Shown here: positions 22,764 to 33,658 of the stretch, piece by piece
Position numbering within the stretch: position 1 is the stretch's first letter
How the letters are laid out: each line of letters starts with the position of its first letter
Assembly (NCBI GenBank): GCA_025201805.1
Contig: MU619337.1
Coordinates: forward strand, 63,323-121,036
Direction: 5' to 3'
DNA from: Parasitella parasitica
Lineage: Eukaryota > Mucoromycota > Mucoromycetes > Mucorales > Mucoraceae
Length of the DNA stretch: 57,714 nucleotides
Program-made: the position numbers and the translations under genes
Notes under the pieces: model-generated
What the model was told of the DNA's origin: nothing
Database searches by the model: none
The model's input: only the letters and a program-made list of their open reading frames with translations

Positions 22764-25497
22764 TTAAAGCTTGTCGTTGTAAATATTTTCCGTAGGAAGT
22801 ACTTTCAAATCCTTTCTTTTACGGATAGCGGCGACAATCTTGCCAACCTTGTCTTCAGGATCAAAGACATTACCTTGCATGGTCTGATAATGATCAAAGA
22901 CAGCTTGAGGGAAGGCTTGACCACCAGTGGCAGCACGAAGATCAGCAGTAAAGCCGAAAGATTCATTTACAGGCAAGTACGCTTTGACGGTCATCATAGG
23001 AGTGCCAATCTTTTGCTCTTCACTGAATACTTGACCACGACGTCTGTTAAGACAAGAGTATATACCACCAATAGCAGAATCGGGACATTGGATCTCGACA
23101 AGGTACACGGGTTCTTGAATAGTTGGTTTGGACTCGTACATGCAAGCATACACTACACTACGAAGAGGAAGAATAATTTGGTTACCACCACGATGGATAG
23201 CATCAGCGTGAAGAGTGGCATCTACAAGATTAAAGCGACATCCACGAACTTCCTCCTCAGCAATGGGTCCAAACTTGGTGGCCAAATGGAAACCAGCAGC
23301 ACAACTATCCTTAATTTCACCGAGATATTGGACTTGCTTGGTAGTGTCAACCAAAAGATTAGGACCGGTGCCATCAGGACCAAAACACCAGATTTTACGA
23401 GCTTCAGTAACATCCCAACTGTATTTATCAGCAAGTTTACGAGCACGTTCCTTAAAATCGTCGCTAGCAGCGATTTTACCATCCTCGATTTCATTACAGA
23501 GATCATCTGCCAAGGGTGCAGAATTCATGTAAAGACGGTTGTGCTTGTTGGCAGACTTTGAAAGACATTTTTGCTCATCTCCCATAGCCTCAGTGATGGT
23601 CTCGCGGTATGGAACAACAGGGTCACCAGTTTTAAGAGGGACTTGAGCGTGATCTTCCTCAAGATCTTTCAAGCAAATTTCGAGATGAAGTTCACCAGCG
23701 CCGGCAACAATGTGCTCACCATTGGGGGAGGTAAAAGTAAGAACGCAAGGATCAGATTTGGCAAGACGTTTAAGACCTTCAACAAGCTTGGGAAGATCGT
23801 TAGCATTCTTGACCTCAACAGCGACCTGGACGACAGGAGAGACTGAGAACTTCATGACCTTCATGTTGTGAGCAACTTCGGATGTAGTAATAGTACCAGT
23901 CTTGACCAAGTATTGATCGACACCAACAAGACCAATAATGTTACCTGCGGGACAATCATCAATAGCTTCGATGTTACGACCCATCATAAGAACAGTACGT
24001 TGGATTGATTTGACGGAAAGATCGCTCTTTTTACCAGGAACGTAATTGGGGCCTTGAATACGGACCTTCATACCACCCTTGACGGTACCAGAGAAGACAC
24101 GACCAAAAGCGTAGAAACGTCCCTTATCAGATGTAGGAACCATCTTGGAGACGTAAAGCATAAGAGGACCATTAGGGTCACATTTCTTGATACCAAGAGC
24201 ACATTCATCGTCTTCAGGACCTTCGTACAATTGTGCGCAACGATAAGCTTGAGATGTAACTGGAGAGGGAAGATGGACACAGATCATCTCCAACAAGGCA
24301 TCACCAGCAGGCAAAAACTTGCGCATAACAACCTTGAGGAGAGCCTTACCTTCCAAATCTTTTTCTTCAGTAGCAAGAGTAATTTCCAATTTGGGTAAAA
24401 GTGCATTTGTTTGTTCCTTCTTGAAATTCATGATACTATCGAACACACGATAAATAGGATCCAAAACAAACATGTTGAAGGCACGTTCGAGTTCTTTGCC
24501 GTTAGCATCAGTAGACTTGGTGGTCCATTTTTTGGTGCTGGGGTTAAAGTAATTCTCACCCCAAAGCTTGCCCATCATCTTTTTTTTATCAACACCAAAT
24601 TTCTTGGCGTAACGACTGGCAAATTGACTAAGAGTAAAGCCCCAACCATGAAGACCTGAAGCAAAAGATACGGTACCTTTCTCAGGGTAGACTTGACAAT
24701 CACCAAGAGCTTCGTCAACATAGGTGGAAATGATAACGTTTACGGATTCGATGGTACGAGAGAAAGAGTTGTAAAGCTCTTCCTTGTCCAATTGGAGTTC
24801 GAGAAGTGCACGATCAACCTTATTAAGACAGATAACAGGCTTGATACGTTCGTTCAAAGCTTGACGCAAGACAGTCTCGGTTTGAACACAGACACCATCA
24901 ATACAATCAACAACAACGAGAGCGCCATCGGTAACACGAAGAGCAGCAGTAACTTCAGAAGAGAAATCAACGTGACCAGGAGAATCAATCAAGTTAATCA
25001 AGAAAGCCTTGCCGTTAGTCTTTTCTTTGACTTCCGGGAGATCTTCTTCTTTCATTTCAAAGTACATGGAAATAGCAGTGGACTTGATAGTAATACCACG
25101 CTCTTGTTCATCCTTACGGGTATCCATGAAACGAGCATCACCAGCGCGACCGGAAGAGATAATACCAGCCTTGGCAACCAAGGAATCAGTCAAGGTAGAC
25201 TTGCCGTGATCGACGTGAGCAATGACGGACATGTTACGAACATTGGTAACCTTGTCCATCAAACCACGGATTTCTTCAATAGTGAAATTCTAATTCAAAC
25301 AGTTTAAGTATATAATCGCATGAAAACATGATGGGCTGAGGATACTTACAACTAGAGGATGTCAGGTTGCGGATGATAAAGAGAAGCAGAAATAAGACAT
25401 TAGTATCGATGCATCTACTGCTCGAATGTCCACATCCATCTGTTGAACAGACGGATGGATAGCACATTCTGGTAATTGTTCTATATACATTACCCAT
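22764..25497 (-). CDS. EFT2: Translation elongation factor 2
   Basis: 843 aa (yeast eEF2 is 842) from three apparent exons: ATGG at 25497-25494, a 2-nt exon TT at 25351-25350, and 25289-22764. eEF2 is the GTPase that moves peptidyl-tRNA from the A to the P site of the ribosome. Motifs: G1 [10 protein letters not shown], switch regions around [10 protein letters not shown] and [13 protein letters not shown]4 NKVDR. The diphthamide site is intact: [13 protein letters not shown] contains the His modified to diphthamide and targeted by ADP-ribosylating toxins. Exon 3 begins AAT TTC ACT (NFT) immediately after an in-frame TAG that belongs to the acceptor, so the conserved MV must come from spliced leader exons; ATGG+TT supplies exactly ATG GTT. 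Introns are 142 and 60 nt. The catalytic body is certain; the two tiny leader exons are inference. Confidence 0.97.
25350..25351 (-). other. 2-nt microexon of EF-2 (predicted)
   Basis: Minus strand reads CCTCTAG|TT|GTAAGTATC: a good acceptor and a consensus donor two bases apart. TT completes the Val codon between ATGG and AATTTC, giving MVNFT. Every frame entering this point from upstream meets a stop (TGA at 25364-25362 in the needed frame), so it cannot be part of a longer coding exon. Confidence 0.7.
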
Positions 25498-26085
25498 TTT
25501 CGCTTGTTGTTAAAGTGAAGAGAAGGATCTGTTCTGTTACAAAAACTCAAGTTGGGCTTTTATTCACTTTCGGGTAATTAAAAATTTTTTTCAACGTGGC
25601 GTTATTATTTTTGAAACAATTCTTTCCCTATCAAAAATGCTGGTAACAATTTTACTTGATCAATAAGAACGGGCTCAGTTTAATGAATATAAAGTTGACA
25701 CTGCTAAAATCCATGAAACTTTCACAGTAGGATCATCATAAATATCAAGTTCAGCAAAAAGGTAATGTTGGCAAATCTTTGACTACTAGAGGCTCCACAT
25801 TTGAGGGCTTGGTAGGACTAGCATTGCGCATTTACCACAGAGCATACTGCATAAAAATAGTTTCAAGTACTTCACACTTTGCAAATCAACTCTACAGAGT
25901 AATTGTTTTTTTATTTCAAGCAACTATATCTACAAATATTATCGAGACCATTGCACCACGATGCTATCCATAGTCAAAGAGACAGTCAATGATTCTCGTG
26001 AACCTATAGACTATTGTCTTTGTATAGTATAAACACCAAAAGCTGATCGACGCAACAAAACGCATACAAAAAGAAGCTAATTGAC
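25498..26085. promoter_or_regulatory. Divergent intergenic region, EF-2 / unknown gene
   Basis: 588 bp, AT-rich. It should include the strong EF-2 promoter. No TATA or ribosomal-protein-type box could be assigned. Confidence 0.4.
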
Positions 26086-26860
26086 ATGACGGAAGCAATT
26101 TTCGATAATTTACAGGCATGATCTCCTCATTTTCACCTATTAATGAGCGTCATGTATTTTGTTTCTTTCTTTTGTTTTCAGCATTCAGACAAATGTTGCA
26201 TCCAAAACCAAGGGCAAGATGCCATTCTTGCCCTGCCTACATACATTCAGAATTGGTAAATGGCTTAACAGCAGAGAATTTAAATGTGCATAACGCCTTG
26301 CATAGTGTAAGCACCGGACTGTTTCTTGTAAATGTTCATCTACTGATGTGCTTGTTATTATGTATACACAGTGTGATGATATTGGTAATGACAAGGTATA
26401 TATCGATCAAATGGTGAACACTTTTGTGGATGCTCAGTCGCAAATCATACAAAGAGAAATATTTCTCAGCTGTTATAATCGTACGCAGTGTCAATCTATT
26501 GTGGTATTAGAACACAGTAGCGTCAATCCCTTATCAACAACAAGTCTACTTGTTCAGAAGCTGGAGGAGCTCAAGGAGCCCAAAAAGACGTACCAGGAAT
26601 TACAGCAAGACTATGACCAAGAGAAAATGGCATTAGTGATGCAAGGGTTGAGTGTCACTGGAGCTCTTTTATCATCAACGTTCTCGCTAGCTGCGAATCC
26701 CAACCAAGAAATTAAAATGACGAAAAAATCAAGGCTATTTGTGCCAAAAAGAGATAAATTTGCATTCGCTGCATACAGATATCCCAAGACAATTGACATT
26801 CACAGTTTAAGATTACTTGCGATTCGATTTCTTGCGAATCTCTGTCCAAATAATAGTTGA
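26086..26860 (+). CDS. Unrecognised protein; 5' exon structure uncertain
   Basis: The last exon, 26372-26860 (162 codons, from CDDIGNDKVYIDQM to LANLCPNNS), is well supported by an acceptor (TATACACAG) and coding character. It contains a helical stretch (VQKLEELKEPKKTYQELQQDYDQ) and no domain I recognise. Upstream, two models compete. In model A, a frame through HPKPRARCHSCPAYIHSELV joins at donor AGT|GTAAGC (26310) to exon 3 in phase, with a 62-nt intron. In model B, ATGACGGAAGCA at 26086 (MTEAIFDNLQ) uses a GC donor (CAG|GCATGA, 26116) and an exon in another frame (HSDKCCIQNQGQDAI), then needs a 22-nt exon to regain phase. I cannot decide between them from sequence. Confidence 0.5.
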
Positions 26861-26964
26861 TTTAGCTTTGCTTGTATATGTATATAAAAAACAAATCTAT
26901 AAATCTCTCTCTCTCTCTCTTTCTTTTATAATGTTATTGATTACTTTTTTTTTTCTAGTTCTGT

Positions 26965-28799
26965 CTACATTCCTAATAATCCACTGAACTGGCTTGCGTA
27001 TTGCATAGGTTTTACGGAAGGATGAGGCTAGATATAAATAAGTAAAAANNNNNNNNNNAAAAAAAAAAAAAAAAAAAAAAAAAAGTGGTTAATTGAGCTT
27101 TGCAATTATCGATAAAATTAGATACTCACAACAGCCGAGAAAGTAATGTAGTCCTTCTTCAAATCAGGTGTAATGTTAATTAGCGCGCCCTTATTTCCAA
27201 CAGTGTCACAGTAATTAGGAGCCGAGAACACAGTGACGCATTTGCCGTCATGTTCAATAACATATCCATCCTCCTTGACCTCATGGCTACGAATGACCAT
27301 TTCCAAACCATTGGTCTCCAAGAAATTCTTGGTCACATCAGGGCCAAATTGAATGCCTACGCCACGTTTACTGGCAGATCTGCCTTGTTCAGGTTGAGGA
27401 TCAGACCATAAAAGTTCACACATAAGTCCATCACTTCCAGGTTGGCCTTGGCCGATGCGGTCAATCTTTCGAATCTCATCCAAAGTGACATTATCACGAC
27501 TAAACAAGCCACCATGAGTGACAAAAATCTTGTTTTCAATTACATGTGCTAAAGGCAGCGCATTGAACGTCTCTGAAAACAAATTAAACATCATGTCACT
27601 GAATTTAGCCTTCACTTCGCCTTCAAACCCATACACCTTGTTCATGTTGTCTGTTTCGTGATTACCACGAGCCAAAAACAGGTGGTTGGGATAAAGGCAT
27701 TTATAAGCAAACAGCGTCAGAATAACTTCGACAGAAAAAGATCCACGATCCACAAAATCACCGTTGAATAAATAAGCGTGCTTCTCGGATGGGTAGCCGT
27801 TGGTTTCGAAAATGTTGATAAAGTCGTAGAATTGGCCGTGCACATCACCACATACTGTCAGCTTGCCATCTGAGGGGATTTTAACGTCGACAAGGGAGGG
27901 CGCATCCATCATAAATTTGCGAACGGCCAATACAACCTAGCATGATTATTTCAGCTTTGTCTATTCTGCCCACCTATTTCCTGCCTACAAACTCACCATA
28001 AATGCGTATTTCTTGTGGATCTTCTTCTGGTCCTTGAAATGCTGCACTAAAGATTTTATGAATGGTAAATCAACCTCTTTAGTTTCATCATTGATTTTGG
28101 GTCCATCATAAGATGCATCGACAGCTAATAGCGTAAAAAGTGAGTAAAAATATTTGCAATGTCAAAAAAGCCAACTTACATATGGTGTCAACATCCAACT
28201 TGGATGCAACGCTCTGCTTTTGTTCGTTGTTCTCGATAGCTTTTTCAAAATCGATTCTTCGTACAATCTTTGCGCATTCTTCATATTTTGACTTGGCATC
28301 TTTGTCGCTAGGTGCACGTTTCGACACAATTTTCAAATCCTTCAAGGCTTCTTTAAAGTTTCCTAGCGCCATATTGGCAGAAGCGCGACGGTAATTTGCC
28401 TACGAGTCAGTTAGCTGGCTGCCTGGCTGGAGCGGCTGCTGCCATGTTACCTTTGTAAAGTTGGGATCCATTTTCAATGCCAAGTTGGAGTCACTAATGG
28501 TTGAACAATGTCAAAATCATACAGACATGGACCAAATGACATACATACGCAATAGCATAGCCATATGACTCCATCTTCAAATGACAAAACGCACGATTTG
28601 TATAGTAAGAAGCTACATTGGAGTTAATTTCAATGGCTTCAGTGTATTTCTCAATAGCAGCAGGAAAACGTTTTTCTGTGAAATACGTTAATACTAGGGT
28701 ACATTTTTGAAGTCGCTAATATTCACCTCTGAAACACACATTAGCCTCATTCTTGATCTCCTCTGCTTTAGCTTTAAGCTCTTCTGTGATGACTGTCAT
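26965..28799 (-). CDS. PPT1: Serine/threonine protein phosphatase 5 (Ppt1/PP5)
   Basis: Seven exons (28799-28727, 28675-28549, 28493-28451, 28399-28180, 28124-27997, 27936-27130, 27027-26965), 486 aa; human PP5 is 499. N-terminal TPR repeats ([50 protein letters not shown]) bind Hsp90 and hold the enzyme inactive. The linker reads [11 protein letters not shown]. The PPP catalytic domain carries [18 protein letters not shown] and [10 protein letters not shown] (metal ligands) and LLWSDPQPE. The last exon encodes [12 protein letters not shown] and ends FSGLLGM, the family C terminus that helps autoinhibition. The intron before it (27028-27129) contains the 10-N assembly gap and a long poly-A, so its true length is unknown. 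PP5 dephosphorylates Hsp90 clients and co-chaperones. Divergent from the LARP4-like gene. Confidence 0.95.
27049..27058. other. Assembly gap (10 N)
   Basis: Ten N flanked by A runs, inside the last intron of the PP5 gene. It probably marks a homopolymer that could not be resolved rather than missing coding sequence, since the exons on both sides join in frame. Confidence 0.95.
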
Positions 28800-29378
28800 T
28801 ACCAAGATATTGCGAATTGAAAAAGAGGAAAGAAATGAATACAAAAAAAAGGGGGTTCGATTACATACTATCAAATTGTAAAAAAAAAAAAAAAAAATTA
28901 CAACTACGAGAACCTTGTCCAATCACATATAACATTAGCTTTTTGTTATATTCATCTGTGTTGATGAATGTGCGTATACATGTAAAAGTTTGGATTGAAT
29001 GTAGAAGGATAGAGTCAAGCAATCAATTCACAAGAAGAAAAAAAAAGCTCCTGCATTTCAGAGAAAATGTTGGGCAGAAAAAGCTTAAAAAACTCCTATA
29101 AAATGTGCAAAATTTCATGGATTATATTTGGTTACTCACGAAACGGGCCATGCTTATTTAATATTTTTTCTTTTTTCCACACTCGTTCTCTTTCTTTCTG
29201 TTCTTTCTTATCTTTGCTAATCAATAGTATCCGCAGTTAATTTTTTTTCCCTGTAGTCTGAAATTACTGTGTATCTTTGAAAAATTATTCTGCGTGGGTA
29301 ATCAAAGGAGAGAAGAGAAAGGCAAGTCGTAAGATGCTATTCATCATGTTGGAGGTTAACTGTTGTTTGTTATTCCAG
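28800..29378. promoter_or_regulatory. Divergent intergenic region, PP5 / LARP4-like
   Basis: 579 bp with a poly-A run (28879-28897) and T-rich pyrimidine tracts (29165-29215). TTATTCCAG directly precedes the LARP ATG, so an intron in its 5' leader is possible. Confidence 0.4.
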
Positions 29379-31899
29379 ATGACTGTACCTAATATTGAGC
29401 CAAAAATTCAAGCAAAAGATGAGCATGCAGCAGCAGCTGAAGAGCGTATACCTGTAGCTGTTAATTACAGCAAAAAAGAGTTCAATAGAAAGAAACACCA
29501 TCACTACAACAAAAACAACAACAACAACAACAACAGCAACAGAACGAGAGCAAATTACACCAAGTACAACAATAGTAATCGAGATGACTACTCGCGATAC
29601 TATCCAAATCAGCCAACAAAGCCTGATTATCCAATGCCCTATGTCTACTACTACCCCGCATCAACCATCTACTATCCCTCAATTGACCAGAACGCAAATA
29701 GTGCTGCTGCTACCATTCCTGCTACGCGTGACGATGAAGATTTAGAAATCATTGTGCATGATGAAAGCATGAATAATGTAAGCTCTGTAGACACCAGAAG
29801 ATCCTCAAGCTCCGATCAAAGTAAAGGCATTTACAGCGTTATGCTGACATCAATAGACTCACAGCTACTACATAGATAAACCCATCGATTTGAAAAAGCA
29901 ATTGGAATTCTACTTTTCCAGGTAAAGTGGGCATGAGCGTGAAAATGATGACAATACAAAAGATCTAATATACCCACTACCACAGACAAAATCTAGTCAA
30001 TGATACTTTCTTGGGTAAGTAAAGTTGATTTACATCGACCTAACAAGTTATTTAATCTTCTATTCAATTAGTCTCGCAAATGGATTCTGAGCTATACGTC
30101 CCAATATCACTTGTAGCCAATTTTAGGCGTGTCCGTGAATGGACAACTGATTTGCCTCTAATCATTCAAACACTACGAGACTCTTCGGCAGTCACTGTTG
30201 ATGAATCAGGAACCAAAGTAAAACCTAATTTATCAGTGCAACGAAATACAGTCATTTTAAGAGATGTGCCCGAATGCACGCGAGATGAAATTGAGGAATT
30301 ACTGAAAGAGCTGAACTCACCTCCTGTCCAATCGATAAAGCAAGACACTGGGAATATGTGGTATTTCACTTTTGAATCAGAAGATGATGCTTTGAAACTA
30401 TTGCATAGTGTTCGGGGAAAGTCATTCAAATGTCAGGCAATTGCTGCAAGAATGAAATCTGAACCAGCGTTACAAGTGTGAGTCTTGTGTTTGTTTTGTT
30501 TATCCCCAGGTTGATTTTTGCTGATAACTTTTTAATGCAGCCAAAGCCGTACTTCCGCTGCTGCGGCTTCTAATACTCCTTTTACAAATCAAAATATTAA
30601 AGCAGAAGAACAACAGGATCAAATGGCAACCAGCACATCGCAACTGCCACCGGTACTCTTGCCTGAGATTCTGCCCATGTATACATATCCCAGCAATGGT
30701 GTCAACTATTACTATCCTTCTTTTCTGCCACATAACCATAACAGTAAGCGAGCAAATTATGGACAACAGGCATTTCGGTATAACAATGGCAACAGCCAAC
30801 AGCAGCAGCAACAACAACAAAAGTACAACACTAGCCACCATCAGCACTATCAGCACTATCAGCAGCAGTTTGCAACTAGGACTGAAGGCAGATACACCCA
30901 TGAAAATCAGAGAAATTTTCAAGCAGGCGGTCGATCACCACATGCTGGACAGAATAAACCAAGATACCATCGACATGAATCCGTATCAAGTGCCACCGGA
31001 AGTGTAGCTACAGACAGCGTAGAAACTGGGATGAGTAACCTAGGATTGAATGAATCTCAAAGACAACAAAAATCTACATACCAAAGACACCAGCCTCCCT
31101 ATCAGAATAACAAATATCAGCATCAGCAAAATAGCCATACCAAAAACCACAACAGATTTCCCAACAGCAATACTAATCAATCTTCTCATCGAACAACCAA
31201 TATTACATATATTAATACTACTACTACAAAGCAAAGTTATACGAAACAGGATACGAATGCTAATCTTGCCACAAACAATAATAGAAACCAAGCCCTCAGT
31301 GGTGAGCAGCTCACACTGCCACGAAAAGCCCATCATCAGCAGCAGCCACTCCAACAACCACAGCAGCAACGAAATAATATCAAGAAAGGTCGTTATAGTA
31401 ATAGCCAACAGCACGAATCCGATTCAAATATACATTATGCAGGTGGAGGTAAAATAGATAACAAAAAAAAGAAAGGCAGCAACAAGTCTGCTTACGAGTC
31501 CAAAGAGAAAGAACAAGGTAAAATGAAAAGAGCCTTTTTTGAATGCTGACTGTGTGTACCAACTCTTTTATAGTTGAATTGAAGCCAACTCATTTCCCTC
31601 CACTGCCAAACCAACAGCCAACGCCATCCTCGCCAACACTGGTAGAAACAGCAGCAGCAGCAGCAAAAGAATCATCGCTCACACCACCGACCAGATCTGC
31701 AGCAGAAATTGTTAAATCAACCGTTGTTGCTAGACCCAAAAAGCCTATTACAGTAGCAGAAACACCTAAAAACTCAGCACCAAAAGTAGAAGCATCTACT
31801 AACGAGGATGAGCAAAAACCGCAAATCTTCACCAAGGAAACACCACCTACCACTACACCTTTTAGCTATGCCGACGCTTTAAAGAAGAAAGACAATTAA
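29379..31899 (+). CDS. La-related protein, LARP4-like
   Basis: Six exons (29379-29820, 29876-29921, 29986-30014, 30072-30477, 30541-31517, 31574-31899), 741 aa. A La motif spans KKQLEFYFSRQNLVNDTFL to DLPLIIQTLRDSSAVTV (about residues 150-230), with the YFS..NL....FL and MDSELYVPI pattern of LARP4 rather than LARP1 (MDS..FV.L). An RRM follows (TVILRDVPECTRDEIEELL; WYFTFESEDDALKLL). The rest is low complexity, rich in Gln/Asn/Tyr/Ser, with a C-terminal FPPLP motif and Ala/Thr/Pro-rich tail. LARP4 proteins bind poly(A) and poly(A)-binding protein and stabilise mRNA in the cytoplasm. The La motif is split by three introns, and one coding exon is only 29 nt. The start is the first ATG after a possible leader intron. 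Confidence 0.82.
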
Positions 31900-31980
31900 A
31901 AACCTATTCTATTTTTTTTTTTTTTTTCCTCAATGAATTGTTTCACAATAAAATTGATCCTTGTTTTGTCTTCATGTTGT

Positions 31981-33106
31981 ATGATGTCGTCGTATTATCC
32001 ATCGAGAAGATCGTTCAGAAAGAAACACGAGCTGCCTTTATCAAATAGGAGCCATGCTGTTGGTAAAGGTATAGCCACGGAAAACCACACTGCAAAGCTA
32101 AAATATTGAAAAACTAGGCGCCACTGAACCTCTATTCTTTGGCCTCAATCCAAAACAACTATCACTTATCATTCTCGTCGTGCAGAACAGCATGCTGGTC
32201 CTGCTAATGCGATATTCTCGGACGCCAACACAACCTGATCAGCCTCTATACATTGCGTCGACAGCCGTATTTATGGCTGAACTGATCAAAATCGTGGCAT
32301 GTTTATACATGCTTCATGTCGAAGGAAATTCCTATCGACGCTGCATTCATCTGCTCTACCTCGAAATATTCCACAGACCGCGAGAGATTGCCAAAATGCT
32401 GGTCCCAAGCGGTCTCTATGCACTGCAAAATAACTTGCTTTACATTGCACTTGGCAATCTAGAAGCTGCTACATTTCAGGTAACCTACCAGCTCAAGATT
32501 CTGTCGACTGCTGCATTCTCAGTATGGTTGCTTGGCCGGTCGTTAAACAGAGAAAATTGGCTGGCCTTGGTACTATTGATGATAGGTGTCACACTTGTCC
32601 AAGCGGAAAGTGTGTCGTCTTCCCAAACTACATGCTCCAATATTGACGGCAATAGCCAGAGGCCTTTAGTGGGTCTGTTGGCTGTCTTGACAAGCTGCGT
32701 CTCCTCTGGTTTTGCTGGCTGTTATTTTGAAAAAATACTCAAAACCTCGTCTACTTCCATGTGGATCAGAAACATTCAACTAGGTCTGTGCGGAGCGTCT
32801 TTCTCGTTTATCGGCATGATTGCCTCTGATTTTAGCTCTATCAGGAAACAAGGCATGTTCCAAGGTTACAATGCTTTGACTTGGTTCGTCGTGATCAACC
32901 AAGCTTTAGGAGGATTGCTGGTCTCTTTGGTGGTCAAATATGCTGATAATATTTTAAAGGGCTTTGCGACCAGTATATCCATCATCTTATCAGGCATCAT
33001 TAGTTTTTATCTGCTGGATTTTCAGCCATCCATCTTATTTATCACTGGAACTGGTATTGTTATTTCTGCTACTGTGTTGTATGGACTGAACAATGAGCCA
33101 TCATAA
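31981..33106 (+). CDS. Golgi nucleotide-sugar transporter (SLC35A / UDP-galactose type)
   Basis: Two exons (31981-32062, 32118-33106), 356 aa, 55-nt intron. A short basic cytosolic N terminus precedes about ten hydrophobic helices. Family signatures: PLFFGLNPKQLSLIILV (TM1), PSGLYALQNNLLYIALGNL, TFQVTYQLKILSTA, then VGLLAVLTSCVSSGFAGCYFEKILK and the C-terminal LGGLLVSLVVKYADNILKGF. These are the conserved segments of UDP-galactose / UDP-GlcNAc / CMP-sialic acid transporters (SLC35A), which exchange nucleotide sugar for nucleotide monophosphate across the Golgi membrane to supply glycosyltransferases. In fungi UDP-galactose is the likeliest cargo, but cargo cannot be read from sequence. Two ATGs (31981, 31984) are adjacent. 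It lies 82 bp downstream of the LARP4-like stop on the same strand. Confidence 0.9.
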
Positions 33107-33658
33107 TTGTTTAGCCTTTGTGTAATATACATGGATTTTTCTTTGCAAGCATCTCTCTCTCTCTCTTCCTCTCTCTTAATTTAAAATAACTACGATACTA
33201 CTAATTACTACTATTACTATATAATAATTATATTGTATGAATTAATAAAGTCTGCTAATGTGCATCATCTTATAAGAAAACATAATAGAGTGTAATATGT
33301 TTATCGCCTGAATTCGAGACATCACAAATATCAATGCTTTAGGAGAAGAAGAGGCGTAAGCTTTATATGAAATTATCTTTTGAATCATTTCAGCGCTGGA
33401 GAGAATATAATCGGGTCGAGCACAACTCATTGCATAGACCCCATTTTTATCAAAGGGATCATCCTTCTTACAGTTATGATGTTTGATGGAGAACAAGCAA
33501 AAATGCAGCATTATAGTAAAGCTTGTTGAACAGAATTTTTTATTTCTTTCAGGGCTCACCAAGGATGCGCCTGTCATGTCGAAATTCAATGCGAAATAAA
33601 CTGGATTGGGGAAACTAACATCTACCACTATCGTTTGGACCTTGTGTTCATCACCATC
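33107..33658. other. 3' flanks with an unexplained open frame (33242-33658, minus)
   Basis: Contains a CT microsatellite (about 33150-33175) after the transporter gene. On the minus strand, the frame of the UNC79-like gene stays open for 139 codons after its UAG (33661-33659), ending at 33242. It reads DGDEHKVQTIVVDVSF then PNPVYFALNFDMTG. It is either 3' UTR, a readthrough extension, or a further exon reached by splicing. Confidence 0.4.

Noticed and set aside
22875-23561. 228-codon plus-strand open frame opposite EF-2
   Set aside because: Shadow of a strongly codon-biased EF-2 exon; no family similarity.
25290-25493. Single intron joining ATGG directly to the EF-2 body
   Set aside because: It would read ATG GAA TTT CAC, out of frame with EF-2, and loses the conserved Val-Asn-Phe-Thr.
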